22,029 bases of DNA from an uncultured Lentisphaeria bacterium (GTDB lineage Bacteria > Verrucomicrobiota > Lentisphaeria > Victivallales > UBA1829): contig CAJMAW010000042.1 in NCBI GenBank assembly GCA_905211485.1, forward strand, positions 1 through 22,029. Direction: 5' to 3'. Numbering within the stretch: position 1 is the stretch's first letter; each line of letters starts with the position of its first letter. The translations under genes and the position numbers were made by a program. A model generated the notes under the pieces. It saw only the letters and a program-made list of their open reading frames with translations. It had not been told where the DNA came from and searched no databases. Of the stretch, positions 1 to 7,211 are shown in pieces.

Positions 1-3
1 CAT
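1..3 (-). CDS. Possible start codon of a minus-strand gene running off the left edge
   Basis: The first three bases read ATG on the minus strand. They are preceded, in the minus-strand sense, by AGGA with a six-base spacer, which is acceptable ribosome-binding-site geometry. Nothing of the protein lies inside the window, so neither product nor reality can be judged. If real, the AT-rich stretch to its right would hold its promoter. Confidence 0.3.
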
Positions 4-757
4 TCTTTTTCCTGTTACAAACTCAATTCCCCCTCAAATAAATAGAGGCGCCCTTATTTTAAAAAAGCTGTAAAAATACAAGGAGGCAATGACAAGCCAT
101 ATTTTAGCACAATCTGAAAGCTTGAAGAAAAGCAGCGAATAATAGCCGATGAGAACCACTGGAAGAAACAGAAAAAGAAAATAATATGAACAGAAAAGCA
201 TTAGAAAAACCTTCCGTATTCCGGAGAAATCAAACTTTTGTAGACTTTTTTAGATGAAAAATGAAAATGATCATTTCCAGACAGGTTGGTTAGAGCAATC
301 TTTTCCCCATGATATGACAAAATGGAAAGTGGTTTTAACAAGACAACGCTCATCCCGATCACAGCAGGATACAATGGATATACAATGTATTCAATACTAT
401 AATCTTTTAACTGTTTTTTTCAAGATGTGATGCTGACTTTTCACTTCCATTGATGTCTCTCCTTCAAACAGGGGGACAGCGTTGTAATTTGGGGAAGACA
501 GCCGCAGGCTTACCTGATATATATCCTATATCATATTCCGGAAAAGGCGTTGAAAGCGCCCGGGCACGAATTGGAATCTAGGACCCCCCCGTCCCTCTGT
601 GAGATTTGCTTTCTGAAAATGGCAGTGTGTCTTCCCCGTGTTATGTGATATTTTTCCATGGGTGATCAGAGATATCACAAACTCAGTTTCTGCCGCTGAA
701 CCAACTTTCAAGATGAGAACGACGAAGAGTTTTCAATTGTCCTCTGATCTGGAATTC
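4..757. other. AT-rich intergenic region without a convincing gene
   Basis: About 750 bases with a visibly lower GC content than the genes that follow. Short open frames exist on both strands, but none combines a ribosome-binding site, normal codon use and a recognisable product. Visible structure: a perfect 12-bp palindrome AAATGATCATTT at 265-276; a promoter-like plus-strand pair TGGATA (375-380) and TATAAT (398-403) with a 17-base spacer and no gene after it; a GC hairpin around 546-560 (GGCGTT/AGCGCC); a seven-C run near 583-590; and an inverted pair GTGATAT (645-651)/ATATCAC (672-678). It could be a long regulatory region, a decayed gene remnant or an unrecognised RNA. Confidence 0.6.
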
Positions 758-785
758 AAAAAAAGGGCCGCCTGTACGGCGGCCT
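758..785 (-). terminator. Rho-independent terminator of the secreted-protein operon
   Basis: On the minus strand a 7-bp GC stem (GGCCGCC/GGCGGCC at 766-772 and 778-784, loop TGTAC) is followed directly by seven U residues (the A run at 758-764). It lies about 100 bases past the stop of the 844-residue gene and is the first true terminator downstream of the minus-strand operon. Confidence 0.85.
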
Positions 786-818
786 GAGGAAGAGTTCCTC
801 TGACGAATTTTGATATGG

Positions 819-850
819 AGTCTCCCGACAGTCTAGTCTGTCGGGAGACT
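819..850. repeat. Perfect 13-bp inverted repeat just downstream of the operon's last stop codon
   Basis: AGTCTCCCGACAG (819-831) and its exact complement (838-850) flank the six-base loop TCTAGT. In the minus direction it is not followed by a U run; in the plus direction it is followed by a loosely T-rich stretch. It sits between the stop codon at 882 and the canonical terminator at 758-785. It could protect mRNA 3' ends, bind a protein, or act as a weak plus-strand terminator. Confidence 0.75.
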
Positions 851-881
851 GCTTGTCTTTTACTTTTCTGAGGGAGGGGAT

Positions 882-3416
882 TTATTTCATAAGGCTGTCC
901 CGAAGCCACTTGCTGCGTCTGTCGGCAACCTCATACTGGATTTCCGCCCAGAGTGGAACGTATTTTGCATAAATCTCTTCGATCTGCGAATCCGGAGCGG
1001 GAGCAAGAAGCTGTTCTCCCGCCTTGTCCAGTTCTTCCAGAAGCGGGGCAAGTTCCGCTTTGTAAAATTCGGGATCGCCGAGGAGGGGGTCGTTCCAGGT
1101 CTGAATAAAGGCGCCTTCGTTCCTCCTGACGGCATTGTAACGGTTGAACGCCGCAATGGCAAGATTGCGCTTGAGGTCGGTCAACTGCTTCGGAGTGAAC
1201 TCAAAACGGAGTTTCAGCGCTCGTTCAAGTTCATGAACAAGACCGGAAATGGTTCTGTTCGCTTTCCAGGCCTGAACGCCGAAACACCAGATATTTCCGT
1301 CGACCGGGAGACGGTCATAGACAGAAAGCCAAGGAATGAAGGTGTGTGCGACATATCCGTCATTTGTAAGAGTCGTGTCGCACTTGAGCATTTCATAGGT
1401 GTTCCGGTAGTTCCGGGACGGAGTCGCCCAGTTGACCTGATGGGGATCCGCATTCGCAGGAATGCGTTCCAGATACCAGGAATGGTAGGCCTTGTCCTGT
1501 CCGGGACGGAGAAGCATTTCAAGGCTTTCCGCAAAGTCCTTGCCCAGTTTCACATCCTGGATGTTCGGGACTTGCCCCTGGATGAAAATATGGAATCCCT
1601 CTTCATCGAAGATCATGTGAATGCCAGTCATTCTGGCGGGATCGAGCGGAATTTCGGGCGCGTCTTTCAGATGGAATTTGACATCCGTCTTATGGTCGAG
1701 ATTGTAACCGTTCCCATAAGGAATGAATCTCGTTTCCATCAGTTCCCATTTCCCGTAGAAGGGCGACTTCGCCCAGGCTTCGGCGGTCATGGGAGCGTTC
1801 TTCATATACTTTACGGAATAGGTGAGATCGGTGCGGGGAGCTTTGAACATCGTGGAATTGATGTAGTCCGTGACGGCGCGCGCCTCATCGAAACGTTTGC
1901 CCTGGAAATAACGCTGGCTGATTTTCCGGAGCAAGAAGAGTTTCTTTTCGGAGGAATACTTCTGGTCCGCGAATTTCGCATCGAATTCCTTGCAGTCTCC
2001 GCCCTGGAGAAAATACAGGAGCGCGGTGTAGAATTCGCGCTGATCCTGATTGAGACGTTTGTCTTCGAGGATGCTAGAGCAACAGGCCTCCGCGGCTTTG
2101 AAGTCTTTTTTGCGGAGAGCGTTGTTGATGGCGAAATCGAGGATGTTTCTGTCTCCGGGGGCGATTTTGAGCAGGGAGTCAAGCTGTTCCTGGGCATAGG
2201 CGTAATCGCCGAAATCGTATGCCATGCGGAAGATGTCCGTCAGGATCTGCCTGTTGGGTTTGCCGGGCTGAAGGGTTTGCTGGGTTTTCAGGAGTTCCTG
2301 GGAAAGTTTTTTCCATTTCGGATAGGCATCCGGAGTATGGAAGCCGTAGTTGAATCCCAAACCGTCTCTGTAGAGGTAGAGCCGATGGTGCATGACGCGA
2401 ATTTTCTGTTCCGGAGTCAGGTCCTTCTGTGCCAGGAGTCCGGTCATGAGTCCGTCTGCAAGGTCCATGGAGCCTTTTCTCTTGAGTTCTTCCGCCACGG
2501 CGCAGAGGGCGTTGATTTTGTCGTTGGAAAGCGGCATGGCCTGCAGAAGGGCGAGCTGCTTGTCGAAAAAGGCGCGGTCGTCGTTTTTGACTGCGGTATT
2601 GAGGAGATTCTTGTAAATTCCCGCCATGGCCGTCTGGTCCAGAAGGTTTCTGTTGGACTCAAAGAGCCGGATTCCTTCTTCCAGATTGATTTCAATCATC
2701 TTCTGGATCATGCCGACCAGTTCGCGCTTTTTCTGGGTTTCGACCTGCTGGAGCAGTTTTTCAGCTGCAGCTTTGTCCGGGGCTTTCCCGGAGGCGGGGG
2801 CAGGAGGGGCGGGAGCCTTGTAATTTCTGATTTCGTCAAAATACTTCTGGAAACGCTTGAGATCGGAATCCACCGCCGCGGCTGCGAGTCCGATGGAACT
2901 CATGGAGGAAAGATTCTGACTGTAATTGAAACGGTCTTTGTATTCCTGATAGAGAGCTTCGGATTTGTCCAGCATCTTGTGATAGTTCATGGAGCGGATG
3001 AGCTGCCATGCTTTACCGACTTTTGCAGATGGATTCTGAAGAGGCGCCTGATCGAAGAGAGCCTTCATTTCCTTGTATTCATCGCCGGAAGTTCCGAGGA
3101 GGAATTTTTCCAGCAGGGTCAGGCGGTCGCTGTCGCTGAGGCGTGCTTCATTTTCCTTGTAGATTTTCTGATACAGGGGAAGGGCGTCTTTCCACTTGTA
3201 TCGTCTCCAGAGATCGTCTGCGTCTTTGACCAGTGCGTTGAACTGATCTCTTGTGAGAACGGAAACGGCTTCGGTTTTATTCGGAGCGTTGTTCCCCGCG
3301 GCGGCCGCGGCGTTCTGCGCATGGAGAGCCATGGGCGTGAATGCGCAGGAGGCCGCCAGCAGAACGAAGGCGGGCAGAATGGTGGAGGCGGAAGAGGATA
3401 TGGAATGGAGTGTCAT
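882..3416 (-). CDS. Secreted helical-repeat protein with possible CBM9-like C-terminal region, function unknown
   Basis: Predicted 844 residues. The start is taken at the ATG at 3416 because it overlaps the stop of the upstream gene (TAATG) and has a GGGAGA ribosome-binding site; an in-frame ATG 51 bases further upstream would give a longer form that disrupts the signal peptide. Residues 1-33 look like a signal peptide with likely cleavage after ALHA, so the protein is exported. Residues about 55-530 are rich in amphipathic helices of TPR-like character, broken by a Pro/Ala linker at 200-215. Residues about 540-735 are richer in beta-strand and aromatic residues and recall carbohydrate-binding/CBM9-like modules. 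Residues 740-844 are helical again. Translational coupling to the DUF4091 gene suggests a joint role in extracellular glycan handling. I recognise no catalytic motif; the domain calls are pattern-based. Confidence 0.85.
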   Translation of the reverse strand: MTLHSISSSASTILPAFVLLAASCAFTPMALHAQNAAAAAGNNAPNKTEAVSVLTRDQFNALVKDADDLWRRYKWKDALPLYQKIYKENEARLSDSDRLTLLEKFLLGTSGDEYKEMKALFDQAPLQNPSAKVGKAWQLIRSMNYHKMLDKSEALYQEYKDRFNYSQNLSSMSSIGLAAAAVDSDLKRFQKYFDEIRNYKAPAPPAPASGKAPDKAAAEKLLQQVETQKKRELVGMIQKMIEINLEEGIRLFESNRNLLDQTAMAGIYKNLLNTAVKNDDRAFFDKQLALLQAMPLSNDKINALCAVAEELKRKGSMDLADGLMTGLLAQKDLTPEQKIRVMHHRLYLYRDGLGFNYGFHTPDAYPKWKKLSQELLKTQQTLQPGKPNRQILTDIFRMAYDFGDYAYAQEQLDSLLKIAPGDRNILDFAINNALRKKDFKAAEACCSSILEDKRLNQDQREFYTALLYFLQGGDCKEFDAKFADQKYSSEKKLFLLRKISQRYFQGKRFDEARAVTDYINSTMFKAPRTDLTYSVKYMKNAPMTAEAWAKSPFYGKWELMETRFIPYGNGYNLDHKTDVKFHLKDAPEIPLDPARMTGIHMIFDEEGFHIFIQGQVPNIQDVKLGKDFAESLEMLLRPGQDKAYHSWYLERIPANADPHQVNWATPSRNYRNTYEMLKCDTTLTNDGYVAHTFIPWLSVYDRLPVDGNIWCFGVQAWKANRTISGLVHELERALKLRFEFTPKQLTDLKRNLAIAAFNRYNAVRRNEGAFIQTWNDPLLGDPEFYKAELAPLLEELDKAGEQLLAPAPDSQIEEIYAKYVPLWAEIQYEVADRRSKWLRDSLMK

Positions 3417-5260
3417 TATTTGTCTCCCTTCAGAGCGTTGCTGAGTTGGAGGATGTAGCGGATGCATTCGAGACGGTATGCGTCGAGGTCGGCATGGCCG
3501 GCATCCCAGTACGTGAGGAAGCTGAGGACGCGGCGGCCGAGAAGCTGGACTTCTCCGTTGCTGCTGCGGGAGGCCTTGAGTGCGAGATCCTTGACGAGAG
3601 TGCTGTAGCGGATGTCGTCAAGACCTTCGCGGATGCCTTCCCAGGCGAGGGTGTCGAGGACGCCGTCGCGGGTGCCGTAGACGGTCACGAGATTGCGGAG
3701 GTTGTTTTCATAAGGTGTGGCCATGTCGTTCCAGTTGTTGCGCCACCAGCAGTAGTTGCTGGAGACGTCGTAATTGCCCTTGTAGGCCATCATGCCGTGA
3801 ATGCGGCGGAAATAGTTCGGGTTTTCGGGACCGGTGTGGGGATTGGCATACCATCCGGTCAGGGCGTCCGGATTGGAGGCGTGGAAGAGGTCCACTTCCT
3901 TGATCCGCTGTTCGGTCGGGACGCCGGGGATGATCAGAAAATCCAGGGCGAAGAGCAGTTCGCGCCAGGCATAACTCGTGACCATGACCTTGCCGCCCGC
4001 CTTGTGGGCGATTTCCCAGGCGTTGCGTTCCAGACGGATTGTGGCGGGGCCGCCCTCGTCGACTCCGTAACTGTAGAAATCAGTGTGTCCGAGTTCCTTC
4101 TTTGTGAGTTCCGCGGTTTTTGCGATGGTGTCCTGCAGCACGGCGAGAGTTCTCTTGTCGGCTTCCGTGGGCGGATTCTGCGTCCGGACCCCGACGCCGG
4201 CGGAACCGGAAAAGATCGGCCTGGTGTTCAGATCGTATTTGTTCGCCAGTTCAATATCTTTTCTAAATTCATCCGGGTCAAATACGTTGATTTTCGGGAA
4301 TCCCATCGGGTTGAGCGCGTTATGTGCCGCCAGATTCTGAAGGATTGCAGGATTGCGCGTGCCGGTGCCGTAAAAACAGAGATAAAAGCCCTTGTCCTGA
4401 TTGTAGTTTGTCTTCGGCTGGGGCAGGGCGAAGGGCAGGACGCGGAGGCGGAGCGGGACGGAGGCGATTTTCCGTCCGTCGGCAATCATTTCGATTTCGC
4501 CGCTGTAAAGCCCTTCCGCGACATTTTCAGGGACATGGACTGTGACGAAAAACTGTTTGAACTCGTCCTTGTTCAGGACTGCCGGCTGAAGGGTTTTGGC
4601 ATCGGCGATCAGGCCCTGCTGCGCCTGATTGTCAAAGGAGTAGTTGACCGTGGAGAAATCGGCGCTCATCCACTGCCAGGACTGAGAGCCGTCCTCGTTG
4701 CTGTAGCGGACGTAATTGTCTTTGGTGGAGGGATCGACACGGACGAGATTCTCGTCATTGACAAGCAGTTCCGGGCAGAGTCTGCGTCCCAGCGCATCTG
4801 CAAAATACCCGTACCAGGCGGCGCCGCTCTGATACCAGATCTTGATCAGTTTCAGATCCACTGCCGAGGCGGGAATCGTCTGCCCTTTTGCATTTTTCAG
4901 GTCGCTTGCCTTGAGCAGGAAGCGGTCCACGTTTTCGCGGGGGTAGAAGAGGAGGGAGGCGGGTTCGTATTCTCCTTTGGCTGCGATCAGGTTCAGAGTG
5001 CCGGCGGCAATGCCGTCATCCGGGTAGCAGTCTGGCATGCGGGGGATGTCGCTCATCGGGGGGACCACGTAGTAGAGGGCTTTGGCGTTTTTCCATTCTC
5101 CCGGCAGTGTTTCCAGATCCTTGGCGACTTTCCGTGCATTTTCACGAACCCGTTCCGCATCCAGCGGATACGTCTGCCTGAATTCATCCTGTACTCCCGC
5201 GGAGAGCGTGGCGGCTCCTCCAAGTACGAATGCGGACAGAAGCAGTGTGATTCTGTTCAT
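3416..5260 (-). CDS. Secreted DUF4091 glycoside-hydrolase-like protein
   Basis: Predicted 614 residues. The start at 5260 is chosen because AAGGA lies just upstream and it yields a clean signal peptide (MNRITLLLSAFVLGGAATLSA); an upstream ATG at 5299 would add 13 hydrophilic residues. The middle, about 235-280, has the beta-sandwich signature of this family (VPENVAEGLYSGEI, then a strand ending in LPFALP). A TIM-barrel-like part follows with YGVDEGG at 398-404, whose Asp401/Glu402 pair is a candidate acidic site. The C-terminal WEGIREGLDDIRY at 540-552 is characteristic of DUF4091. Members often occur in polysaccharide-utilising bacteria, but the exact substrate is unknown. The gene lies 146 bases after the sugar-kinase gene on the same strand and overlaps the next gene by one base. 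Confidence 0.88.
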   Translation of the reverse strand: MNRITLLLSAFVLGGAATLSAGVQDEFRQTYPLDAERVRENARKVAKDLETLPGEWKNAKALYYVVPPMSDIPRMPDCYPDDGIAAGTLNLIAAKGEYEPASLLFYPRENVDRFLLKASDLKNAKGQTIPASAVDLKLIKIWYQSGAAWYGYFADALGRRLCPELLVNDENLVRVDPSTKDNYVRYSNEDGSQSWQWMSADFSTVNYSFDNQAQQGLIADAKTLQPAVLNKDEFKQFFVTVHVPENVAEGLYSGEIEMIADGRKIASVPLRLRVLPFALPQPKTNYNQDKGFYLCFYGTGTRNPAILQNLAAHNALNPMGFPKINVFDPDEFRKDIELANKYDLNTRPIFSGSAGVGVRTQNPPTEADKRTLAVLQDTIAKTAELTKKELGHTDFYSYGVDEGGPATIRLERNAWEIAHKAGGKVMVTSYAWRELLFALDFLIIPGVPTEQRIKEVDLFHASNPDALTGWYANPHTGPENPNYFRRIHGMMAYKGNYDVSSNYCWWRNNWNDMATPYENNLRNLVTVYGTRDGVLDTLAWEGIREGLDDIRYSTLVKDLALKASRSSNGEVQLLGRRVLSFLTYWDAGHADLDAYRLECIRYILQLSNALKGDK

Positions 5261-5300
5261 CAGTTTTTTTCCTTCCAGTTGTGTTTGTCCATGCGTCACA

Positions 5301-5327
5301 GTGTCCGATGCTTCCGCATGGGGACAC
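5301..5327 (-). promoter_or_regulatory. Hairpin with GNRA-type loop in the leader of the DUF4091 gene
   Basis: On the minus strand GTGTCC and GGACAC (5322-5327 and 5301-5306) pair, enclosing a second stem ATGC/GCAT capped by GGAA, a GNRA tetraloop, with a small asymmetric internal bulge. It lies about 40-65 bases before the start codon, between the kinase gene and the DUF4091 gene. No U run follows, so it is not a terminator. It may stabilise the downstream message, mark a processing site, or be an operator. AT-rich sequence just upstream (around 5340-5375, with TTGAAA and TATGAT 15 bases apart) could hold an internal promoter, but the spacing is short. Confidence 0.45.
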
Positions 5328-5406
5328 TTTCCGCGTATTCATATCATACTATATACTGAATCGTTTCAAAATCTTACTTGCCTTCTCATTTTTTCAATCA
5401 AATGAT

Positions 5407-6378
5407 TCAGGCATGATGCGTGTTTTCCGGGGAAAAGGACGTCGTGTCTGCTTCCTTCAGTTCGGCCAGACGGGGAATGGAACTCTGCGCCCCTTTGCGA
5501 GAGACTGCGGCTGCCGAAGCCCTGGCCGCGCGGGAAAGAGAATCCCGGAGCGGCATTCCCTGAAAAAGTCCGGCTATGAAATATCCTGTGAAAGTGTCAC
5601 CTGCCGCGGTTGTATCGACTGCACGGGTTTTTACGGCTCTGATGCGGAGAATTTCTCCGGAAGAAGCAGTTGAGAACCTGCCTCCTCCGGAATAAAGCGC
5701 TCCCGCCTCGCCCAGAGTGAGAAGAACGGAGACGGAGGGGAACTGATTCCGTATTTTTTCCAGCAGATACTCCGGAGGAGGGGAATCTCCGGGCGTATTC
5801 GTATTTTCCCCCACAAGTCCGCAGGCTTCCGTCTGATTGACGATGAAGGTGTCTGCCAGCTCCAGCGGACAGGAGAGAATGTCCCCGTTCATCGGAGCGG
5901 GATTGAGGAATATCCTGGCTCCTTTCCTGTGTGCGAGCATCATAATTCTGTCCATGAGATTGATTTCATTCTGGAGAACGAGATAATCCCCTTCTTCGAG
6001 GAAGTCCATGACCTGATCCACCATATCAACAGTGATGGCTCGGTTGGCTCCGCCGAAGAGGATGATATTGTTTTCTCCGGAATCCGTCACCTGAATGACG
6101 GCATGTCCTGTCGGAATCTGTTCGGAGACGAAGAGGAAACGGCAATCAACTCCTTCTTTCTCAAGTTTTTCCTTCAGCTGGACTCCGTCTTTCCCGATGC
6201 ATCCGGCGTGACAGAGGTTTTTGACTCCAGCCCGGGCGAGGGCGACAGACTGATTGGCGCCTTTGCCTCCGTGAAAACGCTGGAGCGATTCCGCCGTCAG
6301 TGTTTCGCCCGGACGGACAAAGTGTTTCACTCTGTATACATGATCTAGATTCAGCGAGCCGAAATTGACAATTTTCAT
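5407..6378 (-). CDS. PfkB-family carbohydrate kinase, ribokinase-like
   Basis: Predicted 323 residues, close to the usual ribokinase length (about 300-310). It would phosphorylate a sugar or nucleoside with ATP in the cytoplasm. Seen: the N-terminal PfkB motif with GGKGANQ at 37-43, the NPAP segment at 159-162, NQTE at 181-184, and the C-terminal signature DTTAAGDTFTGYF at 255-267 with the expected catalytic base Asp261. The signature reads AAGD rather than the common GAGD, a conservative change. The start at 6378 gives the standard family N-terminus; no strong ribosome-binding site precedes it. It heads a minus-strand group with two secreted carbohydrate-related proteins, so the substrate may be a sugar released by them. 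Ribokinase is the closest fit, but sugar specificity cannot be fixed from sequence. Confidence 0.9.
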   Translation of the reverse strand: MKIVNFGSLNLDHVYRVKHFVRPGETLTAESLQRFHGGKGANQSVALARAGVKNLCHAGCIGKDGVQLKEKLEKEGVDCRFLFVSEQIPTGHAVIQVTDSGENNIILFGGANRAITVDMVDQVMDFLEEGDYLVLQNEINLMDRIMMLAHRKGARIFLNPAPMNGDILSCPLELADTFIVNQTEACGLVGENTNTPGDSPPPEYLLEKIRNQFPSVSVLLTLGEAGALYSGGGRFSTASSGEILRIRAVKTRAVDTTAAGDTFTGYFIAGLFQGMPLRDSLSRAARASAAAVSRKGAQSSIPRLAELKEADTTSFSPENTHHA

Positions 6379-6702
6379 TCTGTTATTTTATTCTTGAATA
6401 TCATCCGTTCCTGGGGGAGGGCAGAGGGACCGATCTGCATTTTCCCCTGCTGCTGGGAACGGTGTTTGTTCTTATCTTGGAATGGAACTTATTTCCTTCC
6501 GGGGCATTTTTCAAGATGTCCGAGGCGTTTTTTTTTCTTCGGAAGGACTTCTTTTGAATCTTTCTCTGGGGGAGTCCCTTTATTTTTTCCCGGGAAACGG
6601 GAAAGAGGATAATGAGACAGCGGGGAAGATTTGTTTTATTCTGGGAAAACACACAGCAGGGAAAAGCAGGGGAAAATCTATTGATCAGGGGAGGGGAGAA
6701 AT
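6379..6702. other. Intergenic region between the sugar kinase and tRNA-Cys
   Basis: No gene is supported. It holds a 12-bp palindrome TTTCCCGGGAAA at 6586-6597 with a further CGGGAAA copy at 6598-6604, and a run of nine T at 6528-6536 preceded by a weak hairpin (GGGCAT 6502-6507/ATGTCC 6516-6521). None is a clear terminator for the minus-strand tRNA. The kinase promoter should lie here, but I see only a TAAAAT close to the start codon and no matching -35. Confidence 0.5.
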
Positions 6703-6778
6703 TGGAGGTGTGGGTGGGAATCGAACCCACACAATACGGTTTTGCAGACCGTCCCCTTAGCCATTCGAGTACCACACC
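6703..6778 (-). tRNA. tRNA-Cys (GCA anticodon), CCA encoded
   Basis: Complete cloverleaf on the minus strand: acceptor stem GGTGTGG/CCACACC, anticodon stem ACGGT/ACCGT around the loop CTGCAAA with anticodon GCA, and T arm GTGGG-TTCGATT-CCCAC. The discriminator is U, an identity element of cysteine tRNA, and it is followed by an encoded CCA (6703-6705). Length is 76 nucleotides including CCA. Confidence 0.97.
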
Positions 6779-6811
6779 ATGAAAGGTCCGGTTTGACCGG
6801 ATAACTGCTCT

Positions 6812-6839
6812 AATATAGCCATAGAAGTGTGGAAAGCAA
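6812..6839 (-). promoter_or_regulatory. Likely promoter of tRNA-Cys
   Basis: On the minus strand TTGCTT (6834-6839) and TATATT (6812-6817) are 16 bases apart. The -10 is a good match, the -35 only partial. The start site would fall about 25-30 bases before the mature tRNA. A small CCGG/CCGG hairpin lies in the short leader. Confidence 0.5.
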
Positions 6840-6901
6840 ATCAAAACGTTGAAAAAAACAGTTTTTCTTTCCCATGGAGGAAGGCTTGTAAAAAAATACG
6901 G

Positions 6902-7087
6902 AAAAATGCGGAGTGCATTTTTCTCGAGGTCAAGGTCCATGACCTTGTCGCACTCCAGCGGCGAGACGCTGGCCGTGCGGAGCACGAAATCTAAAAAAGT
7001 AAAAAAGCATGAGGGTTCCTCGCCCTCATACTCCTCGGCAGGGTTGCATCCCCTGCACCCGGCAGGTATCCGCCTGCCGTTTTTTTT
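6902..7087 (+). ncRNA. Candidate structured RNA: run of hairpins ending in a terminator
   Basis: About 185 bases are almost entirely taken up by consecutive inverted repeats: an outer stem GGAGTGC/GCACTCC (6910-6916/6950-6956) enclosing CAAGGTC/GACCTTG (6931-6937/6941-6947); CCAGCG/CGCTGG (6955-6972); CGTGC/GCACG (6974-6986); an A-rich linker; ATGAGGG/CCCTCAT (7009-7029); GCAGGG/CCCTGC (7038-7056); and a terminator hairpin plus eight T. An alternative stem AAAAATGC/GCATTTTT (6902-6909/6915-6922) competes with the outer one. The T run fixes the plus strand. It could be a stand-alone small RNA, a regulatory leader of the GH36-like gene starting at 7212, or one copy of a dispersed repeat. It does not match any RNA family I recognise. 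Confidence 0.45.
7060..7087 (+). terminator. Strong rho-independent terminator upstream of the GH36-like gene
   Basis: CGGCAGG (7060-7066) pairs with CCTGCCG (7073-7079) around TATCCG and is followed by eight T (7080-7087). An identical CGGCAGG at 7036-7042 could pair with the same 3' arm, offering a possible alternative fold. It lies 125 bases before the GH36 start, so it is either the end of an independent RNA or an attenuator. Confidence 0.8.
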
Positions 7088-7211
7088 GTCGCGGATGCTG
7101 AAAGCAGAGATTTTCTGTTTGTCAAAAACTTTTCCCCAGGATACATTACTCCATTCAAAACCGAAAGTCCCGAAATCCGGAAACGAAAAACAAGAATCAA
7201 GGAGTAGTCAG

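Noticed and set aside
89..142. 17-codon plus-strand open frame after AAGGAGG
   Set aside because: The GGAGG is only two bases from the ATG, too close for initiation, and no downstream gene exists for it to lead.
526..711. Minus-strand 61-codon open frame
   Set aside because: No ribosome-binding site of note, no recognisable motif, and it spans a low-quality-looking C run in an AT-rich gap.
1233..3458. Very long plus-strand open frame opposite the 844-residue gene
   Set aside because: It is antisense to a well-formed gene with signal peptide, ribosome-binding site and operon coupling; its translation has no recognisable domain and the openness follows from GC-biased codon use.
3341..5359. 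Long plus-strand open frame opposite the DUF4091 gene
   Set aside because: Antisense to a gene with clear family motifs; no start signal and no recognisable product.
6482..6760. Plus-strand 92-codon open frame
   Set aside because: Its end is the antisense of tRNA-Cys (the typical GGNRTHT string), a common false call.
6902..7087. CRISPR array or REP cluster from the repeated hairpins
   Set aside because: The stems differ in sequence from each other and are not regularly spaced, so they are not repeat-spacer units.
6849..7211. N-terminal extension of the GH36-like gene
   Set aside because: The open frame runs through the hairpin array and a strong terminator, while a good ribosome-binding site precedes the ATG at 7212.
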